This document shows positions 21,190 to 33,840 of a stretch of 64,000 nucleotides of DNA, one piece after another. Below the pieces are notes generated by a model. That model saw nothing but the letters and a program-made list of their open reading frames with translations. It was not told the DNA's origin and did no database searches. The position numbers were made by a program, and so were the translations under genes. The stretch is from NCBI GenBank assembly GCA_029959085.1, contig JARWIR010000023.1, forward strand, positions 6,647,860-6,711,859, read 5' to 3'. Within the stretch, counting starts at the first letter, position 1; each line of letters begins with the position of its first letter. The DNA is from Nemophila menziesii (lineage: Eukaryota; Streptophyta; Magnoliopsida; Boraginales; Hydrophyllaceae).

Positions 21190-22760
21190 ATACGTATATG
21201 GTGCAATCTCGTCCCTCCTTGATATGTTACCCGTAAATTTACACCTCTTACACGACTTCACTTACTCGTGGCAATCCCTATGGATAGAAGGCCAATAAAA
21301 CCCAGTTTGTAGTACCTTCACTGTCGTTCTATCATCCTTGAAGTGTCATTCATAAGGTTAGTCACGACAACTTGCAATTATCGCACAAATATCATTATCC
21401 GGTATACATCGTTAGATCATATGATCAGTACACACCTTGAAGAGGATGGGGTCCTCCCAAAAGAATTGATATACTTGGTGGAGAAACTTTTTCCTTTGTT
21501 GTGGATTGAATTCTGTGGTAAATAATCTACTCACTATAAAGTTCACTATATATGTGTACGAAGGTGTAATAGAATTATTTAGAACAAATAGTTGCTCATC
21601 AGGGAATACCTCATTGACCCAGTCTTATGCTAATTGGGGATCCTTTGAGGATAAATAAATGACTAGCTACTTGATTCTCGCTCCCTTTCTGGTTTCGAAT
21701 CAATAAATCTAATTCCTGTAACAAAAGTACCCACCTAACAAGACGCAGCTTTGTTTCTTTCTTCTCCATGAGATACTTGATCACCGAATGGTCCATGTAT
21801 ACCACAATTTTCACTCCCACAAGATAGGATTGAAACTTATCAAATGGATATACCACGACCAATAACTTCTTCTCTCAGAAAACTGCCCTGCCTTGAATCT
21901 CTTGTTTTAGGAAACAATTGGAACATAGAGCACATTGGAAGGAAATTTTTAGGAATAGAAGAGAGTGCATCAGCTCCAATATCGTCAGGGGGACCTGTAG
22001 TAGTTGCTTTCCCCAAGTTGGTTAAATTACAATTTAAAAACATGAACAACTGGGAAGTATGGGAAGACCTCATGGTATAGTTCAACTAATCACTCAAAAA
22101 AGTCTTACTCATATAATATAGTGTAGAATACCTTGTCCTTGCATTGACCCAATAATACAATCATAGCTAATCACCAGCGTCACACATTACCTCAGATGGA
22201 AGATTCCAATCGGGATGAGTCACAGTAGGAGTAGAGATGAAATCCTCCTTAATAGACAATAACACCTCCATGCATGCTTCTTCGAAGCGATATGCGATAT
22301 TCTTCTTCAGTAAACTACAAAACAACTAGCAATCTTAAAAAAGTCTTTAATAAAACGACAATAGAACCCTTCATGACCCAAAAACTTCCAACACCCTTAA
22401 TGGAAATTGGAGGTGGTAGAGTTTTGATAACCTCGATCTTTGCACGATCAACCTTCATAATGTTTCTCAAAACCATGTGTCCAAATAATTCCTTCTCAAA
22501 CCATAAAGAGTCATTTCTCCGAATTCAAAACAAGACCGGTCTCTTTACATCGTATTGGCACCTTCGAAATGTTGATGAGTTACTCATCAAAATATTCACC
22601 AAACAATGACAAATCTTCCATGAAAACTTCTAAGAATTTGTCTATCATATGTCCCAAAATATCCACAATTGTTATGGCATAATTTTTTGTCTTTCATAGT
22701 CGAACTCGACACATTGCAATCAAATATTACTTCATTCGAGATATAATTAAAGATAGAGAA
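21190..22760 (-). pseudogene. Ty3/gypsy pol relic (RT, RNase H, integrase zinc domain)
   Basis: Minus-strand reading shows in order: the RT C-terminal part (about 22610-22250; LPPPIS, FYRRFIKDF-like and EEACM segments with frameshifts and stops), RNase H (about 21876-21640; [26 protein letters not shown] and [11 protein letters not shown]), a linker, and the integrase HHCC region (about 21400-21200; KVLQTGFYWPS, CKRCKFTGNIS). Many stops and frameshifts mark it as ancient. An NLR fragment interrupts it exactly between RT and RNase H. Confidence 0.8.
21871..22077 (+). pseudogene. NLR leucine-rich-repeat fragment inserted in pol
   Basis: A ~205-bp open segment on the plus strand reads [18 protein letters not shown] ... 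FLGIEES ... VVAFPKLVKLQFKNM followed by WEVWEDL. It is the characteristic LRR stretch of plant CC-NBS-LRR resistance proteins. On the minus strand the retroelement reads QLNYT before it and [13 protein letters not shown] after it, which would be nearly contiguous without the fragment. The fragment is too short to be functional. Confidence 0.8.
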
Positions 22761-24042
22761 ATTCAACTTAAGTTTGTACATTAAAAGAACAACAAGCATA
22801 CATTTTTACAAAGACATTACTAAGAGATAAATTTCAGCATTTAAGAGAACTCTTGAGAATTCAAAAATTTCATGTTAAGAGTGAGAATGTTGATTAATGT
22901 TCATAGGATACAACAAGTTCATATACATTACCTTCCAACTATCGCTGGAGAAGAGTAATAGATATCTTAAAATACAATGTATTAGACTCTTGTTAGGTGA
23001 TTCATGTATCTATCTTTAATATTAAGTTTGTGTATTAACAATTAATTTAAGGAGATTAAAATGATCATCTACTACTATATATAGTGGAGTACGTTGTATC
23101 AATTGGAATCATTTACAAAACAAGAAACAATAAATAGATAACAAAACTATTTTCTTATCTATCAATATATTATCTTATCATTTCTATATACAATACTTTT
23201 CAACACCCAACACAAACCCGTAACAAGATGGCATTTAAAAGAATAGTTCCTCTATCGAAAAACATTATTAGAGAAATCCAAACTTGTACTTTTCGATTTA
23301 TTTTTGCACTATACCTGTATTTGGTTGCGCTGGCAGATAGTAAGTTTTTGGTAGGTGTTCATTAGATTTGTATCGGATCTAGAAGAGTGACTACTTTGGT
23401 TTTCCAACGAGTAGTAATTTCTTGGTATGTCCCGTGTATTTTGTACATGTTAAGATTTATATTTAATATATTTATTTACTTGTCAAAAATAAAATAAAAT
23501 TGGAAAAGTATCTTGTTTAAATGATTACTATTTTAATAAAGTTTAATGTTCTACCTGCTGACCGTTTGATATTATGATTATATGGTATTTGTTGAGGACT
23601 TTAATGATTTATATTGTTGATTGATTCTGAAGATGTATAGATATATATTTTTATAATTTATCAAAATGTTAAACAAGGCAGAACACTATTTGTAGATATG
23701 ATGGTAGACACAATTGAGGTGTTAAGTGATATAAGCAATAATAAATAAAAAAGGCAAATAAGGCAAATACATTCGGTTGCCACAGTCTTTCAACTGTCAT
23801 GCATACACATAAAGTATAATTCATCCAATAATACACAAAGTTTATAGAATAATATTAGTCTGAAACCTTTATATTGAAATCTTTCCACCCATTTCCAAGA
23901 TAAAATGCCACCTAACGCATCTCAACTGCTTCGCTAATTCTTTATCAATTTTACCTGAAAGGTAAAAAGAGAAGTCCATCTTAACTGCGGATATACATAT
24001 ATAATTACACACTATATCAACATATTCTGAGTTTACTTACCT
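22761..24042. other. AT-rich spacer, no gene seen
   Basis: Outside the possible solo LTR (22888-23205) I see only AT-rich DNA. A short open stretch after 23228 and blocks around 23880-23960 look exon-like but are too short to assign. Confidence 0.4.
22888..23205 (+). mobile_element. Possible solo LTR, Copia-like
   Basis: A ~318-bp segment starts TGTTGATTAATG and ends ACTTTTCAACA, with a TATA box (TATATATAG) near 23077 and a leader-like region. It has the proportions of a short Copia LTR. No matching 5-bp target duplication is visible (GAGAA against CCCAA), so the call is weak. Confidence 0.3.
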
Positions 24043-24121
24043 TGATAATCTGTAGGCTTCCTCATCATCAGAATCAACGATAACAATAGGTTCAGACGAT
24101 GATGGATTACCCTTAGCTGCT
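24043..24121 (-). pseudogene. Isolated exon-like segment, Ser/Asp/Glu-rich
   Basis: On the minus strand this reads KGNPSSSEPIVIVDSDDEEA and ends at a GTAAG donor. The VIVDSDDEE core resembles SUMO-interacting or acidic tails of nuclear proteins, but it is too short to name. It lies ~0.5 kb left of CACTA C1. Confidence 0.25.
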
Positions 24122-26441
24122 GCATGATAATGCCCAAGTTAAAACAATAAACTTGCAAATTTGTTTACATTACAAAGATGGAGCAAAAATTCAATATAAT
24201 CTTTCAATATATTCTTCAATAAGATAAAAGTAGTAGTAACCGAGTAGTAAACTAACAAAGATGTACCCGTGCCTCTTAATTAAGTACAACTCCTTCACAT
24301 TAGTTCCTTTACATACATAGAGAAATGTCTCCATGGTCAGATATCTTACGTTTCGTATTCAAAACATACAACAAGCGTAGGTAGAGAACCTAAAATTATC
24401 TATTTTGTGGCGGTTAAACATATTTCAAGAAATTACGTGCATGTTTGAAAATGACTCAAATTTATTTATTATGTGGCGGTTAAACATATTTTAAGAAATT
24501 ACGTAAAAGTTTGAAAATGATTTTTCGCATTGAGTATAGAGTTTATATATTTTCTACTTACAATAATTATATTATCCATAATTTGTGAAGACAGGAATGG
24601 TTACCTTGCACTACTGCAGAACGGGCATTTACCCACGACAAGATTACCAATGACACATAGTTCGTCGATAATGATACAAATTTACCGACGACATATGGAT
24701 ACTGATGAAACACGTCGTCGTTAAATTACCGACGACAAACATTCATAGGTAATAAAGGAAAACGTCGTCGCCATTTATTTTTTTATTTTTGATTTTTTTG
24801 TTGCTTGAAACGTCGTCGCTAAGTATAGCGACAACAGTATTTCGTCGGTAAAATGAAATATACCGACAAATGAATTTATTTACCGACGACACGTTACTCG
24901 TCAGTAAAAAAGAATCGTATTTATTGAGGACAGACTGTTTTTCATCACAAAAAATCCCAAAACCCCATTTTTTCCCATAATCCTCAATCAAAGTCATTCA
25001 ATTTTTTTTCCAATTGTTTCTCCAATTTATCTTGCACTATTTCCAAGTTCATAATCAAGGTGGGTCAGACTCAATACACAATTCCATCCACAAATATTAG
25101 GTAATTTCTTGAAATTCTATTTTTTTAATCGTGTGCAATTCTTGCAATATTATGTAATTAGGTTAAGCAATTCATTACCAAGGTGGGACTTGACCATCAA
25201 TCTCCAATTTCTCCCACCAAAGCAATGTATTTTCTTTAAATTGCAAACTTTTTAATATTTTTTTATATTGGATTATGATTTGTGTATTAGTTGCTATAAG
25301 ATATGATTATGTATATTTTTTGATTGTCTAGTTAATTATTAAGTGTAAATCATGCATATGTTCATTTATTTCTATTACGTTCTCATATATTTTTGTATTT
25401 GTGTAATTAATTATATGAAATTGTTTATGTATTTATTGTGTTGTAATTTTATTTATTTATTGGTTTGTAATTATATCCAAGCTATTGGTTTGTAATTTGT
25501 ATTATTTTATTTATTGTGATGTAATTTTTATTCATTTTATTAATTGGGTTGTTATAATTATTTATTTTATTTTCATATGAATGTAGTTGCCTAGTTATAT
25601 AAAATTGTTGCTAAGACATCGCTTCGTGTTGGATAAGAGTTGGATCAATACGACAGATTATCTCACGCCAGAATATGTCACTACTACATGCGGGACCTCT
25701 AGCGAGGACTTTTTTTTTGCGAGGAAACGTGTTCCTCGCTAAAAGGTGGGTCTTTAGCAAGGAAAACTTTTAACGACGAAAAGTTCCTCGCTAATCAATT
25801 TTTTATATTTTAGTCTCTCAAAAATAATTAAATAATAAATCTTTTGTCGCTAAAAAGAATAATTTTAACGAGGAAATATTTTTCGTCGCCGTGATGGCCC
25901 TTTTGTGACGAAATTGATCTCTTTTGCGAGGAACTAAAAGTCCTCGTTAAAGAGTGACCTTTTGCGACGATAATCTGGCTTTTTCGCGAGGGAATTTTTC
26001 CTCGCTAAAGCTATTACAGACATATAGCCAATTACTGCGAAAAACCTTGTTAAAATTCGAGGATGCCCCACTTTTATGTTAGCTTTACCCCGGCTCACAT
26101 GAGTTTCAAGTGTAGAAATATGTTCATTTGTTTCTGCAGGTGAAGGGAGAAATGTCTGTTTTAGGTTAGAGATATTGTAGAATAGTAGTTGAATATGGAG
26201 ATGAAGTGACTAGGAATAGAAGTGCTTGAGGTTTTTATTATAAACAGATAGTTAGGATTTTAAGTTTAACTAGTATAGTTGAATTAGTCACGTTAGGGGC
26301 GGTTGAATCACATAGTTAGGGTTGCTATAAGTTAGCAGAGGCGGTGGTGGTGGCTGTGCACAGAACTAAATAAATTGTGTTCCCAGCATCACAGCTGGCT
26401 GTTAAGGTATAAAATAGGTGATCGGGTGTGGTGGATAGAGG

Positions 26442-26868
26442 GTTTGACTAGTATAGTTGACTTAATACTCTAAACACTTAAGTTTGACTAGTACAATTAA
26501 CTTAATACTCTAAACACTTAAGTTTGACTAGTATAGTTGACTTAATACACTAAACACTTAAGTTTGACTAGTATAGTTGACTTAATACTCTAAACACTTA
26601 AGTTTGACTAGTACAATTGACTTAATACACTAAACACTTAAGTTTCACTAGTATAGTTGACTTAATACTCTCAACACTTAAGTTTGACTAGTACAGTTGA
26701 CTTAATACTCTAAACACTTAAGTTTGACCAGTACAGTTGACTTAATACTCTAAACACTTAAGTTTGACTAGTATAGTTGACTTAATACTCTAAATACTTA
26801 AGTTTGACTAGTATAGTTGACTTAATACACTAAACACTTAAGTTTGACTAGTACAGTTGACTTAAGTT
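26442..26868 (+). repeat. 40-bp minisatellite in C2
   Basis: About 10.7 tandem copies of a 40-bp unit containing CTTAATACTCTAAACACTTA and GTTTGACTAGTA. Copies differ at a few sites, mainly ATAGTTGA versus ACAATTGA/ACAGTTGA and TACTC versus TACAC. Confidence 0.95.
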
Positions 26869-28074
26869 TTCAAGGCATAGGCTTTCTCTGAACTGATTGT
26901 CAAATTCATCATTAAATGCTTATCTCGTCGCTAATGAAGGATGTGGTTGATAGTACTATCGTGGGAAAGGATGAATACTTGGAAGAAGGTAGGGATGATG
27001 AGCTGACGCCACGTGTATAATACCTTTAAATGCTCTAGTTTGCTCAAATATTATATTTTGCATCTATATACGTACAGTCCTTGTCAAACACAGCATTAAA
27101 TGCTTCTGTTTTGAATATACAGTTGTTGTTTCCATATGAGAAACCAATAATTGAAGTATAAAAAATAGTGTATATATATATATATATATATTTTCTTCAC
27201 CTCGTCCAAGAATACAACAATTATTTAGCTATTATAGTGTATTATTAGATTAGATTAATAGGTTATTCTTAAAAAAATCTGGAATTACATTTTGCGAGGA
27301 ACTTTTCCTCGCTAAAGGCTCCCTACCTTTTGCAAGGGGTTCTTAATAAGAACCCCTCGCAAATGGTACGGGGCATTTATCGAGGAAAAGTTCCTCGGGA
27401 AAGGTAATTCCAAATTTTTCGAAGTAAATAAAGGCGGTCAAAATTCCCGCCATGGTAATTCGAGCCACCCTTTCGCGAGGACCCGCAGCTTTTGCGAGGA
27501 AACACTAACCCTTGTCTTCTTCCCCATTCATTCACACCCCACCATTAAAATACCTCCATTTTTACTCTAAAAATCCAGCGGAAATTCCACCACCTAGCCA
27601 CCGCCGATTACTACCCTAGGAATCCAAGAAACACAAACATCTCTAACATCATTTCAAAGGTAATTTTCATCAACATTTAAATTTTTTTTTCACAAAATCA
27701 ATTTTTTTTTTTTTTGCAAATTTTGACTCTAATCACTTGTTTGTGTGGTTGAATATACTTTGTAGGGATTTTTTATCCTCGAAAACACTCCAAACTACAG
27801 ATTAAAAGGTATGTAATTCAACCTTTTTTTTTCTTCTTAAAATTCCGAAATCTTTATGTTGTTTTTGTTAGTTCCGAATTATGTGGGTGGTTTTAGGTGA
27901 TTATTTAGTGTAAAAAACTTGAAAAATTATATTGTTTTGGTTAAAAAAATTTGGGAGAAATTACATATAATTTGTGTTGTGGAAAATGAAATTTTTAGCT
28001 TGATTTTTGTGTTAAGATTGTGTTTAGATTTTGTTTTGATTTTGTTAAGATTGTGTTTAGATTGTGTTTTGATT

Positions 28075-28400
28075 TTTGCCTTTTAGTAATTTTAGAAAGT
28101 TGAAAATTAATTTAAATAAAAAATTAACTTAGGGGCATTTTTGACATTTTAAATAGTTTAGGGGTAAAATTGGACGTTTATAAAACTTTAGGTGCCTTTT
28201 AGTAATTTTAGAGACTTGAATAATAATCTAAATAAAAAATTAAATTAGGGGCATTTTTTACATTTTAAATAGTTTAGGGGTAAAATTGGACATTTATAAA
28301 ACTTTAGGTGCCTTTTAGTAAATTTAGATACTTAAAACATAATTTAAATAAAAAATTAAATTAGGGGCATTTTTGACATTTTAAATAGTTTAGGGGTAAA
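28075..28400 (+). repeat. ~118-bp unit in three tandem copies (C2)
   Basis: Three successive copies of a unit with TTAGGGGCATTTTTGACATT, AGTTTAGGGGTAAAA and GGTGCCTTTTAGTAA. They lie within an intron-like region upstream of the exon at 28451. Confidence 0.85.
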
Positions 28401-28450
28401 ACTTTTTTTTATGCCAAACTAATATTTTTTATCTTTGTTTTAATTTACAG

Positions 28451-28594
28451 GCGGCGTTGAAGGAAATTCTCGAATCCCGAGTTCGTGAATCCGAGTCTCG
28501 GTGTGGAGATTCTTCTTCTGCCCCCACCTTATCGGAGCAAGAGAAGATTGAAGCTGTTTTGGAGGCGGCGAATATCGAATTAAGCCATTCTCAC
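28451..28594 (+). pseudogene. Terminal exon-like segment in C2, TNP1-like position
   Basis: Acceptor TTTACAG followed by an open frame AALKEILESRVRESES ... SEQEKIEAVLEAANIELS, stopping at TAA near 28598. It is acidic/helical and followed by a TTTAAGACTTTTATT-rich tail like that downstream of TNP1 in C1 and C4. This suggests the last exon of a diverged TNP1 gene; the rest of the gene is absent. Confidence 0.4.
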
Positions 28595-29633
28595 GCTTAA
28601 TCAATGCCGCAGGGAAAACGAATGGACGAGCTTGATCCCCCATCTCCCGAAGATATGCCGAAGATGAAGAATAAGAAGACATGGGTTTATTTTGACTGTT
28701 TTTATATATATGTTGACTTTTCATCTATATCGGCTGTTTAAGACTTTTATTCTATTTTTATATTTTTGAATGTTTAAGACTTTAATTTGCTATGTATATT
28801 AAGTTTCGGGTTTATTTCGTGTGTTTGTTTTAAATTTAGTATTTTATTTAATTAGTCTCTATTCTATACTACAAACAAATTAAAAAAACCAAAAAAAACC
28901 AAAAAAAAAATTAAAAAAAAAAATTAAAAAAAAAGCTTTTAGCGAGGAACTTTTCCTCGAGAAAGAGTTCCTCGCTAAACGTGAGGGTCCTCTAGCGACA
29001 GAACCGTCGTCGCAAGAGTATGACCTTTAGCGAGAAAAAGTTCCTCGCAAAAGCATTACCTTTAACGACGACCCTACTTCCTCGCGAATGGGTTGGCTTC
29101 TTGGGACGACTTCTAAAATTGTCGTTACAAGGTATTTCTTGCGACGAAGTTTTAGTGAGGTATTTCTTGCGACGAAGTTTTAGTGAGGAACTTCTTGCGA
29201 CGACTTTTCCTCGCGAAAAGCTTTAGCGAGGATTACGGGACCTTTTTGCGAGGAATCGCGTCCTCACGAAAAGTCTCGCCTGTAGTAGTGTCTTTTGGGG
29301 GTTATGGAATTTATCAAATATGTTAAACAACAAAAAGATTATAGAGATCATATGTTTTGCCCGTGTAACTATTGTAAAAATTATTGTCGATTACCCACCC
29401 AGACGGCTAGGGGCCACCTTTTTACAAATGGGTTTATGCATTGGTATCAAGTTTGGACAAAACACGGTGAAAAGTTGGACAAAATAATTTATAGTTATTT
29501 TTCGAAATTATAAAAAATATAAGGACTTAGCTGCAATATAAAAAGTATTAATAAGATATTAAAATAGACTTTAGGGGTTTTTTGGCAATTTAAAAATTAT
29601 AAGGACTTATTTATTAATTATTTTAAATTATAG

Positions 29634-31147
29634 ATGGCCGCTGTAATGCGTAATAGACACAGTGGTGATAATAACGGAGAGGATCCTAATTGGAATCTGA
29701 ACCGAAACCTGCAGGATTGTAACCAGTCGTCCGGTAATATAAATTAATCTACAAAATTCAATTACTATAAATTAATAATTAATTAATACTATTTCATTTA
29801 ACAACAAGGCGAAAAAGACGACCCAGAACCGTGTCTACCCTAAAAATCGCCCAAGAGGCGAAAGAAAAACTTGGCGGGCCCTTACCTGTGGACTTTTGTA
29901 TCCTCGATGATACTTGGAACACCAAGAGTGAGTATGGGAAGCATGTGGCACATGTCGTGGGGTCCGCAGTACGAGAAACGGTGTCGCCTTACTATAACAG
30001 ATGGAGTGACGTCCCCAGTCATTACAAAACCACGATTCTGGAAAAACTCGAGGAGTTTTTCGACCTGGACGAGTGGAGGGCGCGAAATGATTGGCCTTTT
30101 ATCAACGGAAAGTTGACCACATCTCAGTCCACTGCCTACAGGCGGTGGAAGTATGACCTTAAGGCTGACTACTTCGATACGGACGAGTGTCCTCCGGATG
30201 TACTTCCCAACGATTGGAGGAGAACCTGTAATTTGTTTCGTGACCCGAATAAAGCGGTAATATTAGTATTTAATTATTTTTTAACTTGAATTGTAACAGA
30301 CTCAGGCAGAGATAAATAAAAAAATAGGCAGAAGCAGAAGAAGCCGAACAAGTCAGGTTCGAGGAACCAATCACTGACTCGGCATGAAATTATAGAGGTA
30401 TAATTTCTTATAATACAAATATAATTTATTAGTTATTTATTAATTTAATTTTTTATTTATTATTTGTTATTGTATATTTTGTAGGAGAAGCTGATGATTG
30501 ATACTAAGGATCCCTTGAGTTTTGTGGACGAGCAGACATAGGAGGAGGTGCCACTTCCGCCAATAGGCAGTTACTTCGAGTACTTGGGGATGACCAGGCT
30601 ACGAGTACCTAGCGCAACGGAAGTTGGGAACAAGCTAGTGTTAGTGTGTTTTTTTATAATGTTAAAAAAATTATTCAACTTTAAATTTTTTTTAATACTA
30701 TAATTAATTATTACATTAAAATTTAATTACAGGGTGTTTATCGTGAGAAGCAGAAGGGTAGGGTTATCGAGGTGGGATCCCAGTCTGAAGATGTTCTGGT
30801 GGAGGAACAAATGAGTGCGATGAAGGAGACAATAGAGGAGGAGACCCAGCCATTGGAGCCGTCCGGAAGACACCCAAGGCTCCTGCTGTTCCAGACGCGA
30901 CTGCACATAAGAACGCGGTGCTACTCCAGCGGATCCTAGAGGGTATAAACGAGCTGCACGAGCATCAAGAAATGCCACCTATACCTGGTTCAGCCACACA
31001 ATCGACCGCTTCAACATCTACTCCATATTTTATAGAGACGATGCTCCAAGGGTTGAATGAATCTAGGTCCGCCTCGGGTCTTCCAACGGTCCACCATCCG
31101 ACTCCCCCCGAGATGAAGATGAAAATGAAGAAGAAGATGCGGATTTG
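29634..31147 (+). pseudogene. TNP1-type (Transposase_24-like) gene of C1, inactivated
   Basis: Five exons by comparison with the C4 copy: 29634-29733, 29809-30256, 30300-30397, 30485-30639 and 30733-31147. Exon 2 encodes the core (RETVSPYYNRWSDVPSHYK, LEEFFDLDEWRARNDW, STAYRRWKYDLKADY), a TNP1-type DNA-binding protein proposed to bind subterminal repeats. Lesions: a 1-base deletion in the A-run at about 30312-30320 shifts the NKKNRQ motif, a TAG at 30539-30541 replaces CAA of C4, and exon 5 is frameshifted. Introns keep GT/AG borders. Confidence 0.75.
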
Positions 31148-31785
31148 AATGATCCCTAATATAGATGTTATTTATTAAGACTTTTAATTTATTACTTTTG
31201 ACTTTTATATGTGTAATATTTAGACTTTTTATTCCAGGTGTTTGACTTTTTATTCCCGGAGTTTGACTATTCTTGGTTTCTTAATTTTTATCAATATATG
31301 TGATGTTTTTATTTATTATTCTCTTTTATTAATATTAAATTAAAAATAAAAAAATTTAAATAAAATTGGAAAACAAATAAAAAATTAAAATAAAGAAAAA
31401 CACAAATAAAAATAAATGTAAAATATAATTTTTCAAAAAAAAAAAAAAATACCGACGACACGTAAGTCGTCGGTAAACTTCTGTACAAAAAAAATGAAAA
31501 GAAAATTTAATTGTTAGGAATTTTAAAAAAAAAAATTATTAAATTTATACCGACGACATCTGTCGTCGGTAATGTGTGCAAATATCGACGAAAGGCTTTC
31601 GTTGGTAAAAAGTCTGCATTTAGGGGCGAACCACCACACAAACGTCGGTAAGACTTCAATTTACCGACTGGTTTCTAAGGGCGACTAGTTACCGACGAGT
31701 TGTCGTCGGTAAGCATAATTATCGACGAAATACGGGTTTTAACCGACGACGAGCGTCGTCGATAAACACCCGACCTGTTGTAGTG

Positions 31786-32870
31786 TTGGGGGAAACCTCT
31801 GGTTGGGTGACCAAAAGAGAAATTTTGCAACGGTGCTCGTGAAGTTCTTTCCAGTAATTTTCGGTAGCTTTCTTGTCTGCTTTGACCTCGGCCAAAGCCT
31901 TTGCCAATCTTTTGGTTAACAAGGCATTATCCTTCTCAAGATGCTTGATCCTATCCTGAGAAGCTTGTGTAATCTACAAGCAAGTGATACATAGAGTTAG
32001 TCAGTAAGAGGAAGCGATAAATTAGTATAATTTAACAAGTTAAAAGTAGACGACAAGGAAATGACTAAAATACCTGCTTGGATTGTTCAGACTGATGTGA
32101 TGTGAGTGGGATTATAGCAGAAGCAGCAGTAGGAACGTCTGAAGTATGAGAAATAGTGGAAGAGTGGTTGAAGCATGTCCTGTGTAAACAGGGGCATTAG
32201 AGTCATCAACTTTTGTTTTTCCTTTCTCTTCCCTGTGCTCGATGTAGCCGCTACATCGGCTGGATCAGCAGACTTTCCCTCTCACCCTTACGCTTCCTCG
32301 ACAAGTCCCTTATGTAACGGGTACTTGATTTGACTAGCAAGTTCTTACAACTTTGCTTTTCTTCTGCAATCAAAAGAATCGGATTGGTCCACCTCTATTG
32401 AAGTTGAAGTCGGATTCAGATGAGGGGGTTTACAATATTTAGATCTGCAACAAGAAAAAGAAAGAAAACACGTGAGATAATGTCTAAAAAAGAGGCAAAT
32501 ATTTATACTTACCGATCATATTCCATTTGCATGGAACATAGGAATTGTTACCCATCCCAGACTCAACTTTTATTAAAAAATAATATGGTTTCCAGGTACC
32601 GTCTTTCAAAGTTAGGCCGCTGATCAACTGTTTGCGAGTACTACAAAGAATTAACAAATACCTCCCCCAGCTTTCAGAAAGTATGTATAGAGTAGTTCGT
32701 CCAAACCAAATATTATATTTTCTATCTTGGCTAGGACTTCCAAAGAAAGGATAATACGGATGGGGTACAGAATCTGATTGTTCCACTACTCCCCCATCCC
32801 TTTCACTTGTTTCAACCTGATTGTTACAAGGCATAATAGAATCTGACATCACTGGCAAAGGAAAAAAAGG
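31786..32870 (-). pseudogene. Transposon-associated coiled-coil gene relic
   Basis: Minus-strand exons. 32516-32858 (WKPYYFLIKVES ... CKWNMI, ending at a GTAAGTA donor) resembles the region before the coiled coil in plant putative gypsy-type transposon proteins. A block near 32347-32449 follows acceptor TTGCAG. 31786-31975 encodes a charged coiled coil (HLEKDNALLTKRLAKALAEV). C1 inserted at its C-terminal side at 31785. The family call is tentative and the gene is not intact. Confidence 0.4.
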
Positions 32871-33394
32871 AAAAAATCACTAACAATAAGTAAATTAAGA
32901 CCTCAAATAATCAACGCAAATTTATTATCTTAGTCACGATTAGATCACTTCGAGAGTTTGAAAGATGATTTTAAATTAATTTAAACTTTTAGTGTGTTCT
33001 TCGTATTAAAACAGACATTTAACTGAACTTTCAATACTGACATTAGTTTTAAACAACAAATATATATTAAATATTTCTAATAAACTAAAATTTGTTTTTT
33101 TATTCTAAAAATACTTTTACGAACACATAAAAAATAGAAGAAAAACTAATATATAATTATCTTGAAAACATAACTAACTAAGCTCACTTAACAAAAATGA
33201 AAGCAAATTCCTTCAAAATATCCCTAGAAATTCTTCCCGCCTTCATATTTATTAATAAGACTTTGAAGTTATAGATGCTGAAATAAATTATGTAACATAG
33301 TTATGACTAAACACAATTTAATTCTATAAAACTTTAGTATTGTTAGTAATTTATAGGAAACAATCCCATCACCCTTTCTATGTTTCACTATTTG
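32871..33394. other. AT-rich spacer, no feature seen
   Basis: AT-rich DNA between the gene relic and the left end of C3. No ORF, repeat or regulatory element that I can support. Confidence 0.5.
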
Positions 33395-33840
33395 CACTAC
33401 TACACGCGTGACCTTTCGCAACTAAAGCTTTCGCGACTACAACTTGTAGTAACTAAAGATACCATCTTTAACGACTACATTAAATCTTTCTCGACTACAA
33501 AGAAGTCGTAAATAACATTTGTTTTTATCGACTACAAAATGTAGTCGTTAATATTATAAAGGTAGTCGCGACTTGTTTTTATTTTTTAATTATTCTTTGT
33601 CACCGACATTTGTAGTCGCTAATGATGTCTAACATTTTATGACGACAATTGTAGTCGTTAGTGGTCATCAATAGCGACTACTTGTACGTATTTAGCGACT
33701 ACCTTTGTAGTCGCGAATGGTTGTAGCGTATTTATTACAGTAAGTTGCGAATTGGGACCCTCAATACCCATTTTTATAACTTCCCCACTATTCTCTCAAA
33801 ACTCTCCCAATTTTTTCCCATAAATCATCATCAAATATTA

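Larger units (their letters stand above)
25679..29290 (+). mobile_element. CACTA element C2 (nested, non-autonomous)
   Basis: 3,612 bp. The left end CACTACTACATGCGGGACC matches the inverted right end CACTACTACAGGCGAGACT. Flanking trinucleotides are TGT and TCT (one mismatch). The subterminal motif is GCGAGGAA/TTCCTCGC, unlike C1. It holds a 40-bp minisatellite, a ~118-bp triplicate and one exon-like segment, with no transposase domain. Confidence 0.88.
25618..29513 (+). pseudogene. TNP2 transposase N-terminal remnant, split by C2
   Basis: Left of C2 the frame reads DKSWINTTDYLTPEY. Right of C2 (29291-29513) it continues VMEFIKYVKQQKDYRDHMFC-PC-NYC-KN and HWYQVWTKHGE. Together they give the transposase-associated domain of TNP2-type proteins with its CPC...C motif. 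The expected start codon is ATC at 25618-25620; C3 has ATG at the aligned place (34624). The catalytic domain is missing. The gene is dead through start loss, insertion and deletion. Confidence 0.75.
24609..31785 (+). mobile_element. CACTA element C1 (outer), TSD TTG
   Basis: 7,177 bp. The left terminus CACTACTGCAGAACGGGC and right terminus (inverted: CACTACAACAGGTCGGG) are imperfect inverted repeats, flanked by a perfect 3-bp TSD TTG (24606-24608, 31786-31788). Subterminal regions carry many copies of CCGACGAC/GTCGTCGG in both orientations. Content in order: TNP2 start (interrupted by C2), most of TNP2 deleted, then TNP1. Minus the nested C2 it is ~3.6 kb and defective. Its subterminal motif and TNP1 match those of C4. 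Confidence 0.92.

Noticed and set aside
22888..23205. Confident Copia solo LTR
   Set aside because: No matching 5-bp TSD and no internal element for comparison; listed only at low confidence.
28440..28724. Minus-strand 94-codon frame in C2
   Set aside because: It is antisense to a better-supported plus-strand exon with a splice acceptor.
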